16,093 nt of DNA from Bdellovibrionales bacterium (GCA_027451425.1 DAIDJH010000008.1:1-16093), one strand, 5' to 3'. Positions 8,377-16,093 are shown, counted from the first letter of the stretch. The notes: generated from the letters alone by a model not told the origin. Made by a program: numbers and translations.

Positions 8377-8410
8377 TTTTAAGAGACGAGATTTGTCCGT
8401 CTCTTGAAAT
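8376..8410. repeat. Inverted repeat between the subtilase gene and cdnL: hairpin or operator
   Basis: Arms 8376-8388 and 8398-8410 are reverse complements at 12 of 13 positions (core AAGAGACG / CGTCTCTT) around a 9-base spacer. It begins 20 bases beyond the subtilase stop on the minus strand, where a terminator is expected, but no T-run follows the stem. Its inner edge touches the -35 box of the cdnL promoter. It may therefore be a weak or Rho-assisted terminator, a protein-binding site, or both. Confidence 0.5.
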
Positions 8411-8430
8411 AATTTCGCAATCTGACGCGC

Positions 8431-10596
8431 TTAATTTGAATAAACGATAGCAAATGGTTGCCGGCTATCTGTATTCCCCATTGGAACATTCTTGCCAGCC
8501 ACCACGATTGTCACGGCACCACCCTGTGCGGCAACATCCTGCGGAATAACGACTTGGCGGACGTTATCAACTTCGCTTGTACTTCTGTAAACTTGACCGC
8601 CGACGTCTACTTCTAATTCGAGATTATTCACAAGTGCCGCAGCTGCCGTCGGTGAACCTGGATAATCGGTATAAACCAGTGTCACCTTGCGCGTGCCGGC
8701 GGGAGCTTGATATCGGCGAGACTCACCCGTACCCACTCCATCTGTTTCATCTTGCACGTTCAAGCTATCGGTCACAACATTGGCTACGTCCACGCGACCG
8801 TACCCTTCATCCCCGTTCGGAGCTCGTGTCAAAATTTCTTGGCCTTTGGATTTGCCAATAGCGCCAAATTCGCCCGGATACAAATCGTCAGCCGTATGAA
8901 TAAGGATGGCCTTTATCAACGCCGCAGACGGTGATGGAATAGAGGAATTCAGCAAATACTGGCGAACCACTGCGACGGCGCCTGCCGTGAGTGGCGTTGC
9001 CATTGAAGTGCCACCTGACCAACAGTAGTTTTGGTTGAATCGGCCCCAAAGCGTCCCGGCACCGGGGTCGTGCGAGCAATCAGAAAGGATGTTCGTTCCC
9101 GGAGCAACAACATCAGGCTTGATTCTGCCGTCCGCTGTCGGGCCACGCGATGAAAACGGCGCAAGTCCATTGGGGTTATCCGACAAGCCTGACCGAGCCA
9201 ATGGCCCTGTTGGCCACGGACACGTGATTTTGCTAGTTTTAGGATCTTTGCGGCAACCCGCTTCACCGACGACAATCTGCAATCCTTCTTTGGGAACATA
9301 GTTCTTCGAGGCGCCAACCGTAATGACATCTTTCGCTGTCGCCGGCGTAGTAACAGAGTCTGGATCCACCCGCCCACTACCATTCGAGTCAACTCCAGAA
9401 TTCCCAGCTGCGACTAAAATCACGAAATTGGGGTGTTGCCAGATAAATTGGTCAAATGCAGCGGCTTGCGCATCGTACATCCCAGGGGTGACGTTGACGG
9501 CTCCCCAAGAGTCGGAGTGAATCCGCGCACCTTGGTCATAAGCCTCTTGGAACATCGTCGCGATATCGCTTGGCGGAGTGAGAGTTTGGTATTTGGCCGA
9601 ATAGAGACTCTGCATAAGAAGTTCAGCACCGTAGGCTCCGCCGTGGACCAATCCGTTCGAAAGTGCACCTTGCCCAACAATGGAACCCGAAACGTGCGTT
9701 CCATGCCCGATTGGATCCGCCCACGTTGTCGACGCAAGACCATAAATAATTGTTTTATACAATACGTTACTGAAATCTGCCGACAATGTTGAAAAATCAC
9801 CGGTATCAAGCCCCGTATCGCCAACCGCGACAAGTTGCCCCTGCCCGCTCAAACCGGACTTCCAAGCGGCATCGAAATTCATAACCTTTGTCCCAGTTTC
9901 GTAACCCGTCAGTTGAGAAAGGTGACCGAGAGTCGATGGAACCTGTGGCTTTGCGTCGCCATCTACTGAGTAGTCAAGAATCTTCGCCTGTGGTTTCTCA
10001 GCCACCCATTCGACGCCATCAATGTGGGCAATGTCGATGGCTTTCGTCCGCGATACGCGAACGACCACCACACGAGAAGTGTTTTCAACAATTTGTGCAC
10101 CCAATTTTTTTAAAGCCGCCACAACTTCATTTTGTGAATCAAGTAAATAAACGTTGAGAAGGGCAACTGGATTTTGATTGGCGACATTCACCGATTCAAG
10201 TTCTGGGCTCATTTTAAAGACGGCTTGATATCGGGTAAATCCTTGAACATTCACATCCGCATTTTGCAAATTTGCGAGAGTCGCTTGAGTTGCACGAACG
10301 ATGTAGGCATCGTCGGGAACGTAGCGAAGAAGGCTCATTCCGCGCGACTTAAGCGCGGCTCTTTCTTGTCGATCAATTGGGCGCTTAAATTGCAAAATGT
10401 AGTGTCCCGGCTTTTGATTTTCTTCCGACATTAGGGAGTCCGTAATCGGCGGGATCGCCAATCCACGCATTGCAAACTGACCAGCACGCAGTCTAAGAAT
10501 TGAGCCCGCTTGTGCGACTGCACTCACACTCAACATCACAGCCGCGCCCATGACAATGGTTAAGCTCTGTACAACAGTTGCCTTACCCTTCCCCAT
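8431..10596 (-). CDS. Exported subtilisin-like serine protease (S8 family, KP-43-like)
   Basis: This is a secreted endoprotease with all catalytic residues: D260 in VAVGDTGLDTGD, H298 in GHGTHVSGS, N399 of the oxyanion hole in AAGNSG, and S531 in GGTSMATP. A signal peptide covers residues 1-30 (basic MGKGK, hydrophobic core, AQA before G31). Residues 31 to about 235 form a long pro-region that seems to contain two inhibitor-like modules (about 66-133 and 146-206). The catalytic domain spans about 240-610. A beta-rich C-terminal domain of about 110 residues follows, as in KP-43-type oxidatively stable subtilases. Segments such as GARIHSDSWG are also typical of that group. Cysteines 448, 459, 507 and 525 could form two disulfides outside the cytoplasm. 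The start at 10596 has a G-rich AGGTGAGGGG upstream. The gene is divergent from murJ. Substrates cannot be told; nutrient scavenging or prey digestion are possibilities. Confidence 0.95.
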   Translation of the reverse strand: MGKGKATVVQSLTIVMGAAVMLSVSAVAQAGSILRLRAGQFAMRGLAIPPITDSLMSEENQKPGHYILQFKRPIDRQERAALKSRGMSLLRYVPDDAYIVRATQATLANLQNADVNVQGFTRYQAVFKMSPELESVNVANQNPVALLNVYLLDSQNEVVAALKKLGAQIVENTSRVVVVRVSRTKAIDIAHIDGVEWVAEKPQAKILDYSVDGDAKPQVPSTLGHLSQLTGYETGTKVMNFDAAWKSGLSGQGQLVAVGDTGLDTGDFSTLSADFSNVLYKTIIYGLASTTWADPIGHGTHVSGSIVGQGALSNGLVHGGAYGAELLMQSLYSAKYQTLTPPSDIATMFQEAYDQGARIHSDSWGAVNVTPGMYDAQAAAFDQFIWQHPNFVILVAAGNSGVDSNGSGRVDPDSVTTPATAKDVITVGASKNYVPKEGLQIVVGEAGCRKDPKTSKITCPWPTGPLARSGLSDNPNGLAPFSSRGPTADGRIKPDVVAPGTNILSDCSHDPGAGTLWGRFNQNYCWSGGTSMATPLTAGAVAVVRQYLLNSSIPSPSAALIKAILIHTADDLYPGEFGAIGKSKGQEILTRAPNGDEGYGRVDVANVVTDSLNVQDETDGVGTGESRRYQAPAGTRKVTLVYTDYPGSPTAAAALVNNLELEVDVGGQVYRSTSEVDNVRQVVIPQDVAAQGGAVTIVVAGKNVPMGNTDSRQPFAIVYSN

Positions 10597-10630
10597 TTGC
10601 CCCCCTCACCTGAAACTTTTTGATGTCTTA

Positions 10631-10652
10631 TTGACCGCCCCCCGGCAGTCAA
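10631..10652. repeat. Inverted repeat in the subtilase/murJ divergent region, candidate operator
   Basis: TTGACCGCC (10631-10639) and GGCAGTCAA (10644-10652) are 9-bp arms with one mismatch around CCCC. Transcribed on the minus strand, the mismatch becomes a U-G pair, so a 9-bp hairpin is also possible in a subtilase leader. There is no T-run after the stem on either strand, which argues against a terminator. The site is 35 bases upstream of the subtilase start and 108 upstream of murJ. The rest of the 163-base gap shows AT-rich stretches but no promoter I would call with confidence. Confidence 0.45.
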
Positions 10653-10759
10653 AAATTGTGCGGCTATATGAGCATGACGTTAGTCCAGAACACTAGAAAT
10701 TTTTTACAATTCCTGTAACGCAAGGCGACTCACGATGCTTTGCGCCAGTGCGCTAACGT

Positions 10760-12475
10760 ATGATGAACAGTAAGAAATTCATGGTTGAATCACAAAAAAA
10801 GCATCAGAAAAACTTATCTAATCCATCATCAAGCCATGCATTTTGGGTGGGCCTAGGCATATTTTTTAGTCGCATTTCTGGGCTCATTCGTAATCGCGTC
10901 TTCGCCTATTACCTTGGCAACTCGGCGGCAGCGGGCGCTTTTCGCGCTGCCATGCGAATCCCCAACTTTCTACAAAATTTATTTGGTGAAGGCGTCTTGT
11001 CGGCCTCGTTCATTCCAGTCTATTCGAAGCTACTCTCGGATAAAGAGCAAAAACTTGCCGACCACGTCGCGGGAGTTGTCGGCGGACTTCTTGCCCTCGG
11101 CATGGCAGCTTTTGTTCTTCTCGGCGTTATACTGACGCCCGCCTTTGTTGCCATCGTAGCGCCTGGCTTCACCGGCGATACTCGGCAACTCACAATTGAG
11201 CTCGTGCGAATTTTATTTCCGGGCGTTGGACTTCTGGTGTTGTCGGCTTGGTGTTTGGGCATTTTGAATTCGCACCGAAAATTTTTTCTTTCATATGTTG
11301 CCCCCGTCGTGTGGAACGGCGCGATGATTGCGGCCCTGATCATTGGCGCCCTCTCGGCCCGAGGAGATTTTGCGCGACTAACAATTTATTTAGCGTGGGG
11401 CGCCGTCGTCGGCGCGCTTTTGCAATTTCTCGTGCAATTGCCGTTTGTCTATAAGCTTATGCACGGCTGGCACTGGTCTTTTGACCACCGCATTTCGCAC
11501 GTGCGCGAGATTTTTCGCAACTCGATTCCGATTGTGATCAGCCGCGGGGTTGTACAGATGAGCGCCTACGTCGATGGCATTATCGGCAGTTTTCTTGGAC
11601 CAAGCGCAGTCGCATGTCTGGCGTATGCACAGACGATTTATCTATTGCCGATCAGTTTATTTGGCATGTCCGTCGCCGCCGCCGAACTTCCCGAAATGTC
11701 GAGCGCCGATCACGATCATGCCGAAGGACATGAATACTTGCGAAAACGCATTGCTGTTAGTCAAAATCGAATGGCCTTTTTCGTTGTACCGTCAACGGTG
11801 CTCCTCATGTTTCTTGGAAATTTTGCTGTAAAAGCGCTCTACCAAACTGGACATTTTACTTACGATGACACTCTGTATGTTTGGTACGTCTTGATTGGCG
11901 CCGCAATCGGATTATCGGCATCGACGTGGAGCCGCTTGTACCAATCGGCCTTTTACGCTCTTCGCGACACAAAAACGCCGCTCAAGTTTGCCGTCGTGCG
12001 CGTGTTTTTGACAGCGTTTCTTGGGTGGCTATTTGCATTCCCCCTCCGCCATGCATTGAATTTCTTTTTTTTCAACTGGCTTGGCCTTGCTGTACCGCAA
12101 CTTAAAAACATTCACCTCGGCATGGGAGCGGTCGGCCTAACCGCATCGGCAGGAATTGCCGCCTACGTGGAATTTGGCGGCCTCAAACATGTTCTCAAGC
12201 GAAAAATCGGCGGACTTGCATCGCCGTATTTATTTTTAACAAAAATTTGGATTTCGGCGTTGGCAGCCGCCGCCCTCGTCATCGCGCTTTCGCGAATTCA
12301 TATGTCGTCGACTTTGCTTTTTCGCCTTCTCCGTGCTCACTATTTACACTACAACCTTACCTCGGCGTTTTGGCTCGCCATTTTTACCATTGCCTATCTG
12401 GCACTCACTTGGATTTTGAATGTTGATGAATCTCGGCGACTTGTTTTGCGTTTAAAATCAATAGGCCGGCGATAA
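10760..12475 (+). CDS. murJ: Lipid II flippase MurJ (MviN family)
   Basis: MurJ moves lipid-linked peptidoglycan precursor (lipid II) across the inner membrane for cell-wall synthesis. The 571 residues form a polytopic protein with roughly fourteen hydrophobic segments. The family's N-terminal signature is present: FFSRISGLIRNRVFAYYLG at about 34-52, then FRAAMRIPNFLQNLFGEG with the conserved arginines and the ASFIPVY segment that follows. These arginines line the central cavity in known MurJ structures. The start is not firmly fixed: ATG at 10760 is followed at once by ATG at 10763 and by another in frame at 10781, and none has a strong ribosome binding site. The gene stands alone on the plus strand, divergent from the subtilase and convergent with recG, whose end is 19 bases away; I see no terminator between them. 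An eight-T run at 12065-12072 encodes consecutive phenylalanines. Confidence 0.96.
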   Translation: MMNSKKFMVESQKKHQKNLSNPSSSHAFWVGLGIFFSRISGLIRNRVFAYYLGNSAAAGAFRAAMRIPNFLQNLFGEGVLSASFIPVYSKLLSDKEQKLADHVAGVVGGLLALGMAAFVLLGVILTPAFVAIVAPGFTGDTRQLTIELVRILFPGVGLLVLSAWCLGILNSHRKFFLSYVAPVVWNGAMIAALIIGALSARGDFARLTIYLAWGAVVGALLQFLVQLPFVYKLMHGWHWSFDHRISHVREIFRNSIPIVISRGVVQMSAYVDGIIGSFLGPSAVACLAYAQTIYLLPISLFGMSVAAAELPEMSSADHDHAEGHEYLRKRIAVSQNRMAFFVVPSTVLLMFLGNFAVKALYQTGHFTYDDTLYVWYVLIGAAIGLSASTWSRLYQSAFYALRDTKTPLKFAVVRVFLTAFLGWLFAFPLRHALNFFFFNWLGLAVPQLKNIHLGMGAVGLTASAGIAAYVEFGGLKHVLKRKIGGLASPYLFLTKIWISALAAAALVIALSRIHMSSTLLFRLLRAHYLHYNLTSAFWLAIFTIAYLALTWILNVDESRRLVLRLKSIGRR

Positions 12476-12494
12476 TTAAATCGGTCCGTAAAGC

Positions 12495-14603
12495 CTAACC
12501 AACAATTGATTTCGACTGTACGGCCAAAGAATCGCGGATGATTTCGTGCTCACGCGCCCGTAAATCCGGATCACGATCGAGGAGTTCACGCGCGGCGGTC
12601 CGAGCTTCCTGCAAAATCGTCATGTCACGAATGAGATTGGCCATGCGAAACCCGGGCAAACCCGATTGGCGGCGCCCCAAAAACTCGCCCGGACCGCGGA
12701 TTTCAAGATCCGCTTCGGCGATTTTAAAACCGTCGGTTGTACCCGCAATCACATCGGCGCGATGTATCGCTTCTTCTGAAATTGCGTAACCGAGAATAAG
12801 CACGCAAAAACTCTTATGCACTCCACGCCCAACACGCCCGCGCAACTGATGAAGCTGCGACAAACCAAAGCGCTCGGCGTGTTCGATCACCATCAAATTG
12901 GCGTTCGGCACGTCAACGCCGACCTCCACAACGGTCGTCGAGACGAGAACCTGAATTTCGCCTAAACGAAACTTATTCATGACCGCATCTTTTTCTTCGT
13001 TTTTCATTTTGCCATGAAGAAGGCCGACGCGAATATCAGGAAACTTAGCCTGAATCGACTCGTACTCGGACACTGCGTTTTTGAGGTCAATTTTTTCGCT
13101 CTCTTCGACAAGCGGATAAATCACGTATGCCTGTCGCCCTTTTTGCACCTGTTCGTAGAGAAATTGAAAAACCTGGTCGCGTTTCGATGAGAACACCCGC
13201 TTTGTAACAATAGGCGATCGCCCCGGCGGCATCTCGTCGATTATCGAAACGTCGAGATCGCCGTAAACCGTCATGGCCAAGGTTCGCGGGATCGGCGTCG
13301 CCGTCATCACCAAAAAATGGGGTGAGATGCTTTTTTTCAAACGCATGCGCTGCTCGACTCCAAAACGATGCTGTTCGTCGATGACGGCAAGCCCGAGATT
13401 TCGAAACGAAACGCCGTCTTCAATCAATGCATGAGTGCCAATCAATAAATCGATTTCACCGTCAGCCAATCGCTCGCCAATTTCTTGTCGTTCGCGCGCA
13501 TTCATGTTGCCAGTTAGGCACGCCACCCTCACATCGAGCGGGATCAAAAAATTCTCCGCCGTCTTATAATGTTGCTCGGCGAGAATTTCGGTCGGCGCCA
13601 TCATCGCGGTTTGAAAACCGTTATCTTTTGCGACTAGGCTTGCGAGAAGCGCCACCAATGTTTTGCCGGAGCCCACGTCGCCTTGGACCAAGCGATGCAT
13701 CGGGCGAGGCTCGCGCAAGTCGTTTTGAATTTCTTTAAACACTTTCAATTGTGATCCTGTCAGCCGAAACGGGAGCTTTGCAATTAAGGCCTCCACACGT
13801 GCCGAGGGTTTAACCATAGCGGGAGCGCTGTCGTTTCGACGGCCCAGTCGCCGCCGGGCCATGTGCAGCTCCATCCAGAAAAACTCTTCAAAAATAATCC
13901 GTCGCTGAGCCGGCGATCGATTGTGCAAAATTTCACCAGCCAAATCGACGGGTGGATCATGGATTTGCTTCAGCGCCTCGCCGCGAGTGGATAGATTGAA
14001 TTTTTCACGAAGCCAGGCTGGCAACGCTTCAACAATTGGCACGCCTATCGCGGCCTGCATGAGCTTGCGAAGTTTCGCCGAACTCAACCCTTCGGTCTCG
14101 ATATAAATGGGGATAAGTTGATCGGCAGATTTACCGCCGGCCTCATCGTCTTCGTAAACGACTTGCAAATCGGGGTGATGGAACTCGAGACGACCACGAT
14201 AAAGCGTCACTCTGCCGGCGACGCGGACTCGCTCATGAACCGCGAACCGCTCAAAAAAACCTTTGTATGGTACGCGAAAAAATTTGCAGGCGATTCGCCC
14301 GCTTGAATCCGCCAGCACCACTTCGTAAATCCGCCGATGACTCTTACCGAGCGGCATGGACTTTACGGCCTGCACGCTCGCCTCTAGACTTACGACCTGC
14401 CCATCTTCAAGAGACGCAATGTTTCGAGCAGCTCGACGATCCTCATATGCCCGTGGATACCACTCGATCAAATCACCGACAGTCGCGATGCCGCGGCGGC
14501 GCAGAACGCTCGCCAGTTTCGGCCCAACGCCTTTCAGGTATTGAATATCGGTATCGATCCGCAAGAATTGCGAGCTGGGTTGCAATGCCATGAACGAATG
14601 CAT
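12495..14603 (-). CDS. recG: ATP-dependent DNA helicase RecG
   Basis: RecG is a double-strand DNA translocase that regresses stalled replication forks and processes branched intermediates. All parts are present in 702 residues. An N-terminal helix-hairpin-like region (LKGVGPKLASVLRRRGI) and the OB-fold wedge domain (about 60-155) are followed by the helicase core, with Walker A GDVGSGKT at 308-315 and Walker B DEQH at 409-412. The SATP-like TATPIPRTLA and the C-terminal QLRGRVGRG of motif VI follow, then a RecG-type tail with GPGEFLGRRQSGLPGF. The ATG at 14603 has no clear ribosome binding site. The in-frame ATG at 14591 (residue 5) is an equally plausible start. The gene is divergent from the HD-GYP gene with only 12 bases between starts, and convergent with murJ. 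Full length and intact. Confidence 0.97.
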   Translation of the reverse strand: MHSFMALQPSSQFLRIDTDIQYLKGVGPKLASVLRRRGIATVGDLIEWYPRAYEDRRAARNIASLEDGQVVSLEASVQAVKSMPLGKSHRRIYEVVLADSSGRIACKFFRVPYKGFFERFAVHERVRVAGRVTLYRGRLEFHHPDLQVVYEDDEAGGKSADQLIPIYIETEGLSSAKLRKLMQAAIGVPIVEALPAWLREKFNLSTRGEALKQIHDPPVDLAGEILHNRSPAQRRIIFEEFFWMELHMARRRLGRRNDSAPAMVKPSARVEALIAKLPFRLTGSQLKVFKEIQNDLREPRPMHRLVQGDVGSGKTLVALLASLVAKDNGFQTAMMAPTEILAEQHYKTAENFLIPLDVRVACLTGNMNARERQEIGERLADGEIDLLIGTHALIEDGVSFRNLGLAVIDEQHRFGVEQRMRLKKSISPHFLVMTATPIPRTLAMTVYGDLDVSIIDEMPPGRSPIVTKRVFSSKRDQVFQFLYEQVQKGRQAYVIYPLVEESEKIDLKNAVSEYESIQAKFPDIRVGLLHGKMKNEEKDAVMNKFRLGEIQVLVSTTVVEVGVDVPNANLMVIEHAERFGLSQLHQLRGRVGRGVHKSFCVLILGYAISEEAIHRADVIAGTTDGFKIAEADLEIRGPGEFLGRRQSGLPGFRMANLIRDMTILQEARTAARELLDRDPDLRAREHEIIRDSLAVQSKSIVG

Positions 14604-14606
14604 AAT
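14601..14606 (+). promoter_or_regulatory. Possible -10 element of the HD-GYP gene inside the recG start
   Basis: CATAAT matches the -10 consensus at five of six positions and ends nine bases before the HD-GYP ATG at 14616. A TTGCAA at 14580-14585 could be the -35 box, but its spacer is only 15 bases, which is short. If used, transcription would start about two bases before the ATG. The element covers the reverse complement of the recG start codon. Confidence 0.3.
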
Positions 14607-14615
14607 CTGTAATTA

Positions 14616-15578
14616 ATGGCGGAGCAACATAGTGAACGATACGTCAAGGTCCGGCTCAACTCGTTATACACGAAGGAGCCTATCCCGTTTGATTTGTACG
14701 TGCTCATTAATCAGAAGCAGATTCACTACCTTCGAGCTGGCGACATGCTGTCGAAAGAAAAGCTCGAACGTTTTGAAAACAAAGCCCCCGAAAGTTTTTT
14801 TGTACGCCTTGAGGATCGCCCGGCGTTCAAAAAATATGTGCGCGATAAACTGAATTCGGCCGTGCTCGACCCGCATGAAAAGGCTGTCATGCTCAGAGAA
14901 AGCTCTCTCACCCTTATCGAAGAGCTTTTTGAAAGCCCAGCCATCGATCAAGCACTCCAAGAGTCGAAAGAAGTCATTCAGCAATTTGTTGATTTGATGG
15001 AGGCCGAGCCCGACGCCATGGCGGACCTGGTCGGTCTTTCGAGCCATGACTTTTACACGTACACGCATTCACTGGACGTTGGAATTTACTCCCTTGGCCT
15101 TGCCAACGTCATGTCGTACACACGCGAACAATTGATCGAAATGGGGCAAGGCGCTTTGTTTCACGATATCGGCAAACGCCAAGTGAGCGTCGACATTATC
15201 ACCAAGGATGGCCCACTCAACGATTTGGAGTGGGCGCAAATGCAAAAGCACCCCGAATATGGGCTGGCGATTTTGATCGATCATAAAGCATCGGAGGCAA
15301 TTAAAGCCTGCAGTTTTGAGCACCACGAAAGCAGCGCGGGCAACGGCTACCCACAGCAGCTTCAGGCCAAAGAAATTCACCCTATGGCAAAAATTGTCGC
15401 GTTAACTGACACCTTCGATGCGCTCACGACTCAACGGTCGTACAATAAACCGATGAAACCATCGGCCGCACTGGAATTCATGCGCACCAAACTGGCCGGC
15501 CGCTATGACACCGATCTTTTGCGCGCAATGTACGAAGTTCTTTTCCGCATGGATGACCGCTTGAAACAAACCTCTTAG
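14616..15578 (+). CDS. HD-GYP domain protein, predicted cyclic-di-GMP phosphodiesterase
   Basis: HD-GYP proteins hydrolyse the second messenger cyclic di-GMP. The catalytic domain (about 140-310) carries the metal-binding set H151, H183-D184 in HDIGK, H212, H236-H237-E238 and D265. It also has the full GYP motif in HHESSAGNGYP (G244-Y245-P246), so enzymatic activity is expected. The N-terminal 135 residues are not a receiver domain. They start with a beta-rich part (YVKVRLNSLYTKEPIPFDLY, then INQKQIHYLRAGD), resembling N-terminal regions I associate with Bdellovibrio HD-GYP proteins, and continue as helix. There is no signal peptide or membrane segment, so it is cytoplasmic and probably takes its input through the N-terminal domain or a partner. 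The ATG at 14616 lacks a ribosome binding site, but the conserved-looking domain begins about ten residues later, so a much later start is unlikely. The next gene follows after 19 bases. Confidence 0.93.
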   Translation: MAEQHSERYVKVRLNSLYTKEPIPFDLYVLINQKQIHYLRAGDMLSKEKLERFENKAPESFFVRLEDRPAFKKYVRDKLNSAVLDPHEKAVMLRESSLTLIEELFESPAIDQALQESKEVIQQFVDLMEAEPDAMADLVGLSSHDFYTYTHSLDVGIYSLGLANVMSYTREQLIEMGQGALFHDIGKRQVSVDIITKDGPLNDLEWAQMQKHPEYGLAILIDHKASEAIKACSFEHHESSAGNGYPQQLQAKEIHPMAKIVALTDTFDALTTQRSYNKPMKPSAALEFMRTKLAGRYDTDLLRAMYEVLFRMDDRLKQTS

Positions 15579-15597
15579 CTAAACGGCAAAACAAAGT

Positions 15598-16093
15598 ATG
15601 AAACGAATAATATTTGCTGGTCTAATTGCAGTTATTGTGAGCACGCAGGCCGTTGCCGCGAGCAACACCACATCAACGACATCCGACAACGACGTATTGG
15701 GAGATTTCGCATCTGGCAATTCATCGTCGCGGTCAGATCAAGACGAGCCCTCCACTTCATCAGAAAAGAACTCACCCGACGGAGTTAACTTCTTCTACTC
15801 ACGTGACAATGAAGGAGACACCACGTCTCACCTGGGCGGCGACCTCTACTTCGGCGACAACACTCATCTGGCAGTTTACGGCGAATCATCGGCTTACTCG
15901 GCAACATCAACCGGTGCCGCCGCCGCATCAACTCAAGCCAAAACATTTGATATTTCGCTTGGTACGGATTCACGAAAAACGTTTTCCGGCGGAGCCGAGT
16001 TCACCTACTTCGGCGCGGTCGACCAACTCACCGAAGATTCAGTACATGTCCCTCTAATTTGGAATCCGACAAAAAATTGGTCGCTTACTTTTA
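15598..16093 (+). CDS. Secreted beta-rich protein, probable outer-membrane barrel; 3' end outside the window
   Basis: An open frame of 165 codons runs from ATG at 15598 to the window edge without a stop. It begins with a clear signal peptide (MKRIIFAGLIAVIVSTQAVA, cleavage before A21 or nearby). A low-complexity linker rich in S, T, D and N follows (about 21-60). After that come alternating polar and aromatic/hydrophobic residues broken by short G, D and N turns, for example VNFFYSRDNEG, HLGGDLYFGDN and HLAVYGESS. This is the pattern of amphipathic strands of an outer-membrane beta-barrel. It starts 19 bases after the HD-GYP stop with only a weak AAAG before the ATG, so it is probably co-transcribed with that gene. 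I do not recognise the family. The barrel assignment is inference from composition and strand pattern, and the C-terminal strand that would help confirm it is not in the window. Confidence 0.75.
   Translation, partial: MKRIIFAGLIAVIVSTQAVAASNTTSTTSDNDVLGDFASGNSSSRSDQDEPSTSSEKNSPDGVNFFYSRDNEGDTTSHLGGDLYFGDNTHLAVYGESSAYSATSTGAAAASTQAKTFDISLGTDSRKTFSGGAEFTYFGAVDQLTEDSVHVPLIWNPTKNWSLTF

Noticed and set aside
9420..9833. Antisense and alternate-frame open stretches across the subtilase gene
   Set aside because: They overlap conserved catalytic-domain coding sequence, lack ribosome binding sites and show no recognisable protein features.
12065..12072. Eight-T run in murJ as a possible slippage or frameshift site
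   Set aside because: The frame continues correctly through it, it encodes phenylalanines in a membrane segment, and no alternative downstream frame of interest is present.
12476..12494. Bidirectional terminator between murJ and recG
   Set aside because: The 19-base gap has no stem with a T-run on either strand, so no terminator can be supported.
1..16093. CRISPR array, insertion sequence, prophage, tRNA or riboswitch
   Set aside because: No regularly spaced repeats, transposase or integrase motifs, cloverleaf-like sequences or long structured leaders were seen. The longest gene-free gap is 163 bases.

Overview
The window looks like a chromosomal housekeeping region of a Gram-negative, delta-proteobacteria-like bacterium, most likely of the Bdellovibrionota. 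The clues are a CdnL-type CarD regulator whose length and C-terminal motif resemble the myxobacterial protein, an HD-GYP protein with a long non-receiver N-terminal domain, an exported KP-43-like subtilase, and signal-peptide proteins suited to a two-membrane envelope. The lineage call is inference from protein character, not from a database match. I see no tRNA, rRNA, CRISPR array, insertion sequence, integrase or phage gene, and base and codon use look even throughout.

Layout. Positions 1-162 hold the 5' end of an unrecognised minus-strand gene that leaves the window, divergent from a small plus-strand four-cysteine protein (263-514) whose last 16 bases overlap the end of uvrC. From 8324 down to 499 runs a minus-strand block: cdnL (CarD family), gltX, cysS, uvrB, a small two-helix membrane protein, and uvrC. 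gltX and cysS overlap by ATGA. uvrB lies 40 bases after cysS with its own promoter-like sequence, and a terminator-like hairpin follows uvrB. An exported subtilase (8431-10596, minus) lies upstream of cdnL. It is divergent from murJ (10760-12475, plus), the lipid II flippase, which converges with recG (12495-14603, minus). recG is divergent from an HD-GYP cyclic-di-GMP phosphodiesterase (14616-15578, plus), with only 12 bases between the annotated starts. Nineteen bases after it begins a secreted, beta-rich, outer-membrane-like protein (15598 to window end), which runs off the edge without a stop.

How the genes fit together. UvrB and UvrC are two of the three core nucleotide-excision-repair proteins, and RecG remodels stalled forks, so three DNA-repair genes sit within 14 kb. 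CdnL acts on RNA polymerase at promoters of growth genes and is followed directly by two aminoacyl-tRNA synthetases. This suggests a growth-linked transcription unit. MurJ supports peptidoglycan synthesis. The HD-GYP protein and the following envelope protein may form a signalling/envelope pair.

I found no clearly novel biological system. The points most worth a second look are regulatory: a 13-bp-arm inverted repeat touching the cdnL promoter, a 9-bp-arm inverted repeat in the subtilase/murJ divergent region, a perfect 15-bp palindrome at 172-186, and promoter-like sequences so close to the uvrB and HD-GYP starts that the transcripts could be nearly leaderless. Also of note are the small uncharacterised proteins around uvrC. 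No stretch over 300 bases lacks a gene; the longest gap is 10597-10759.
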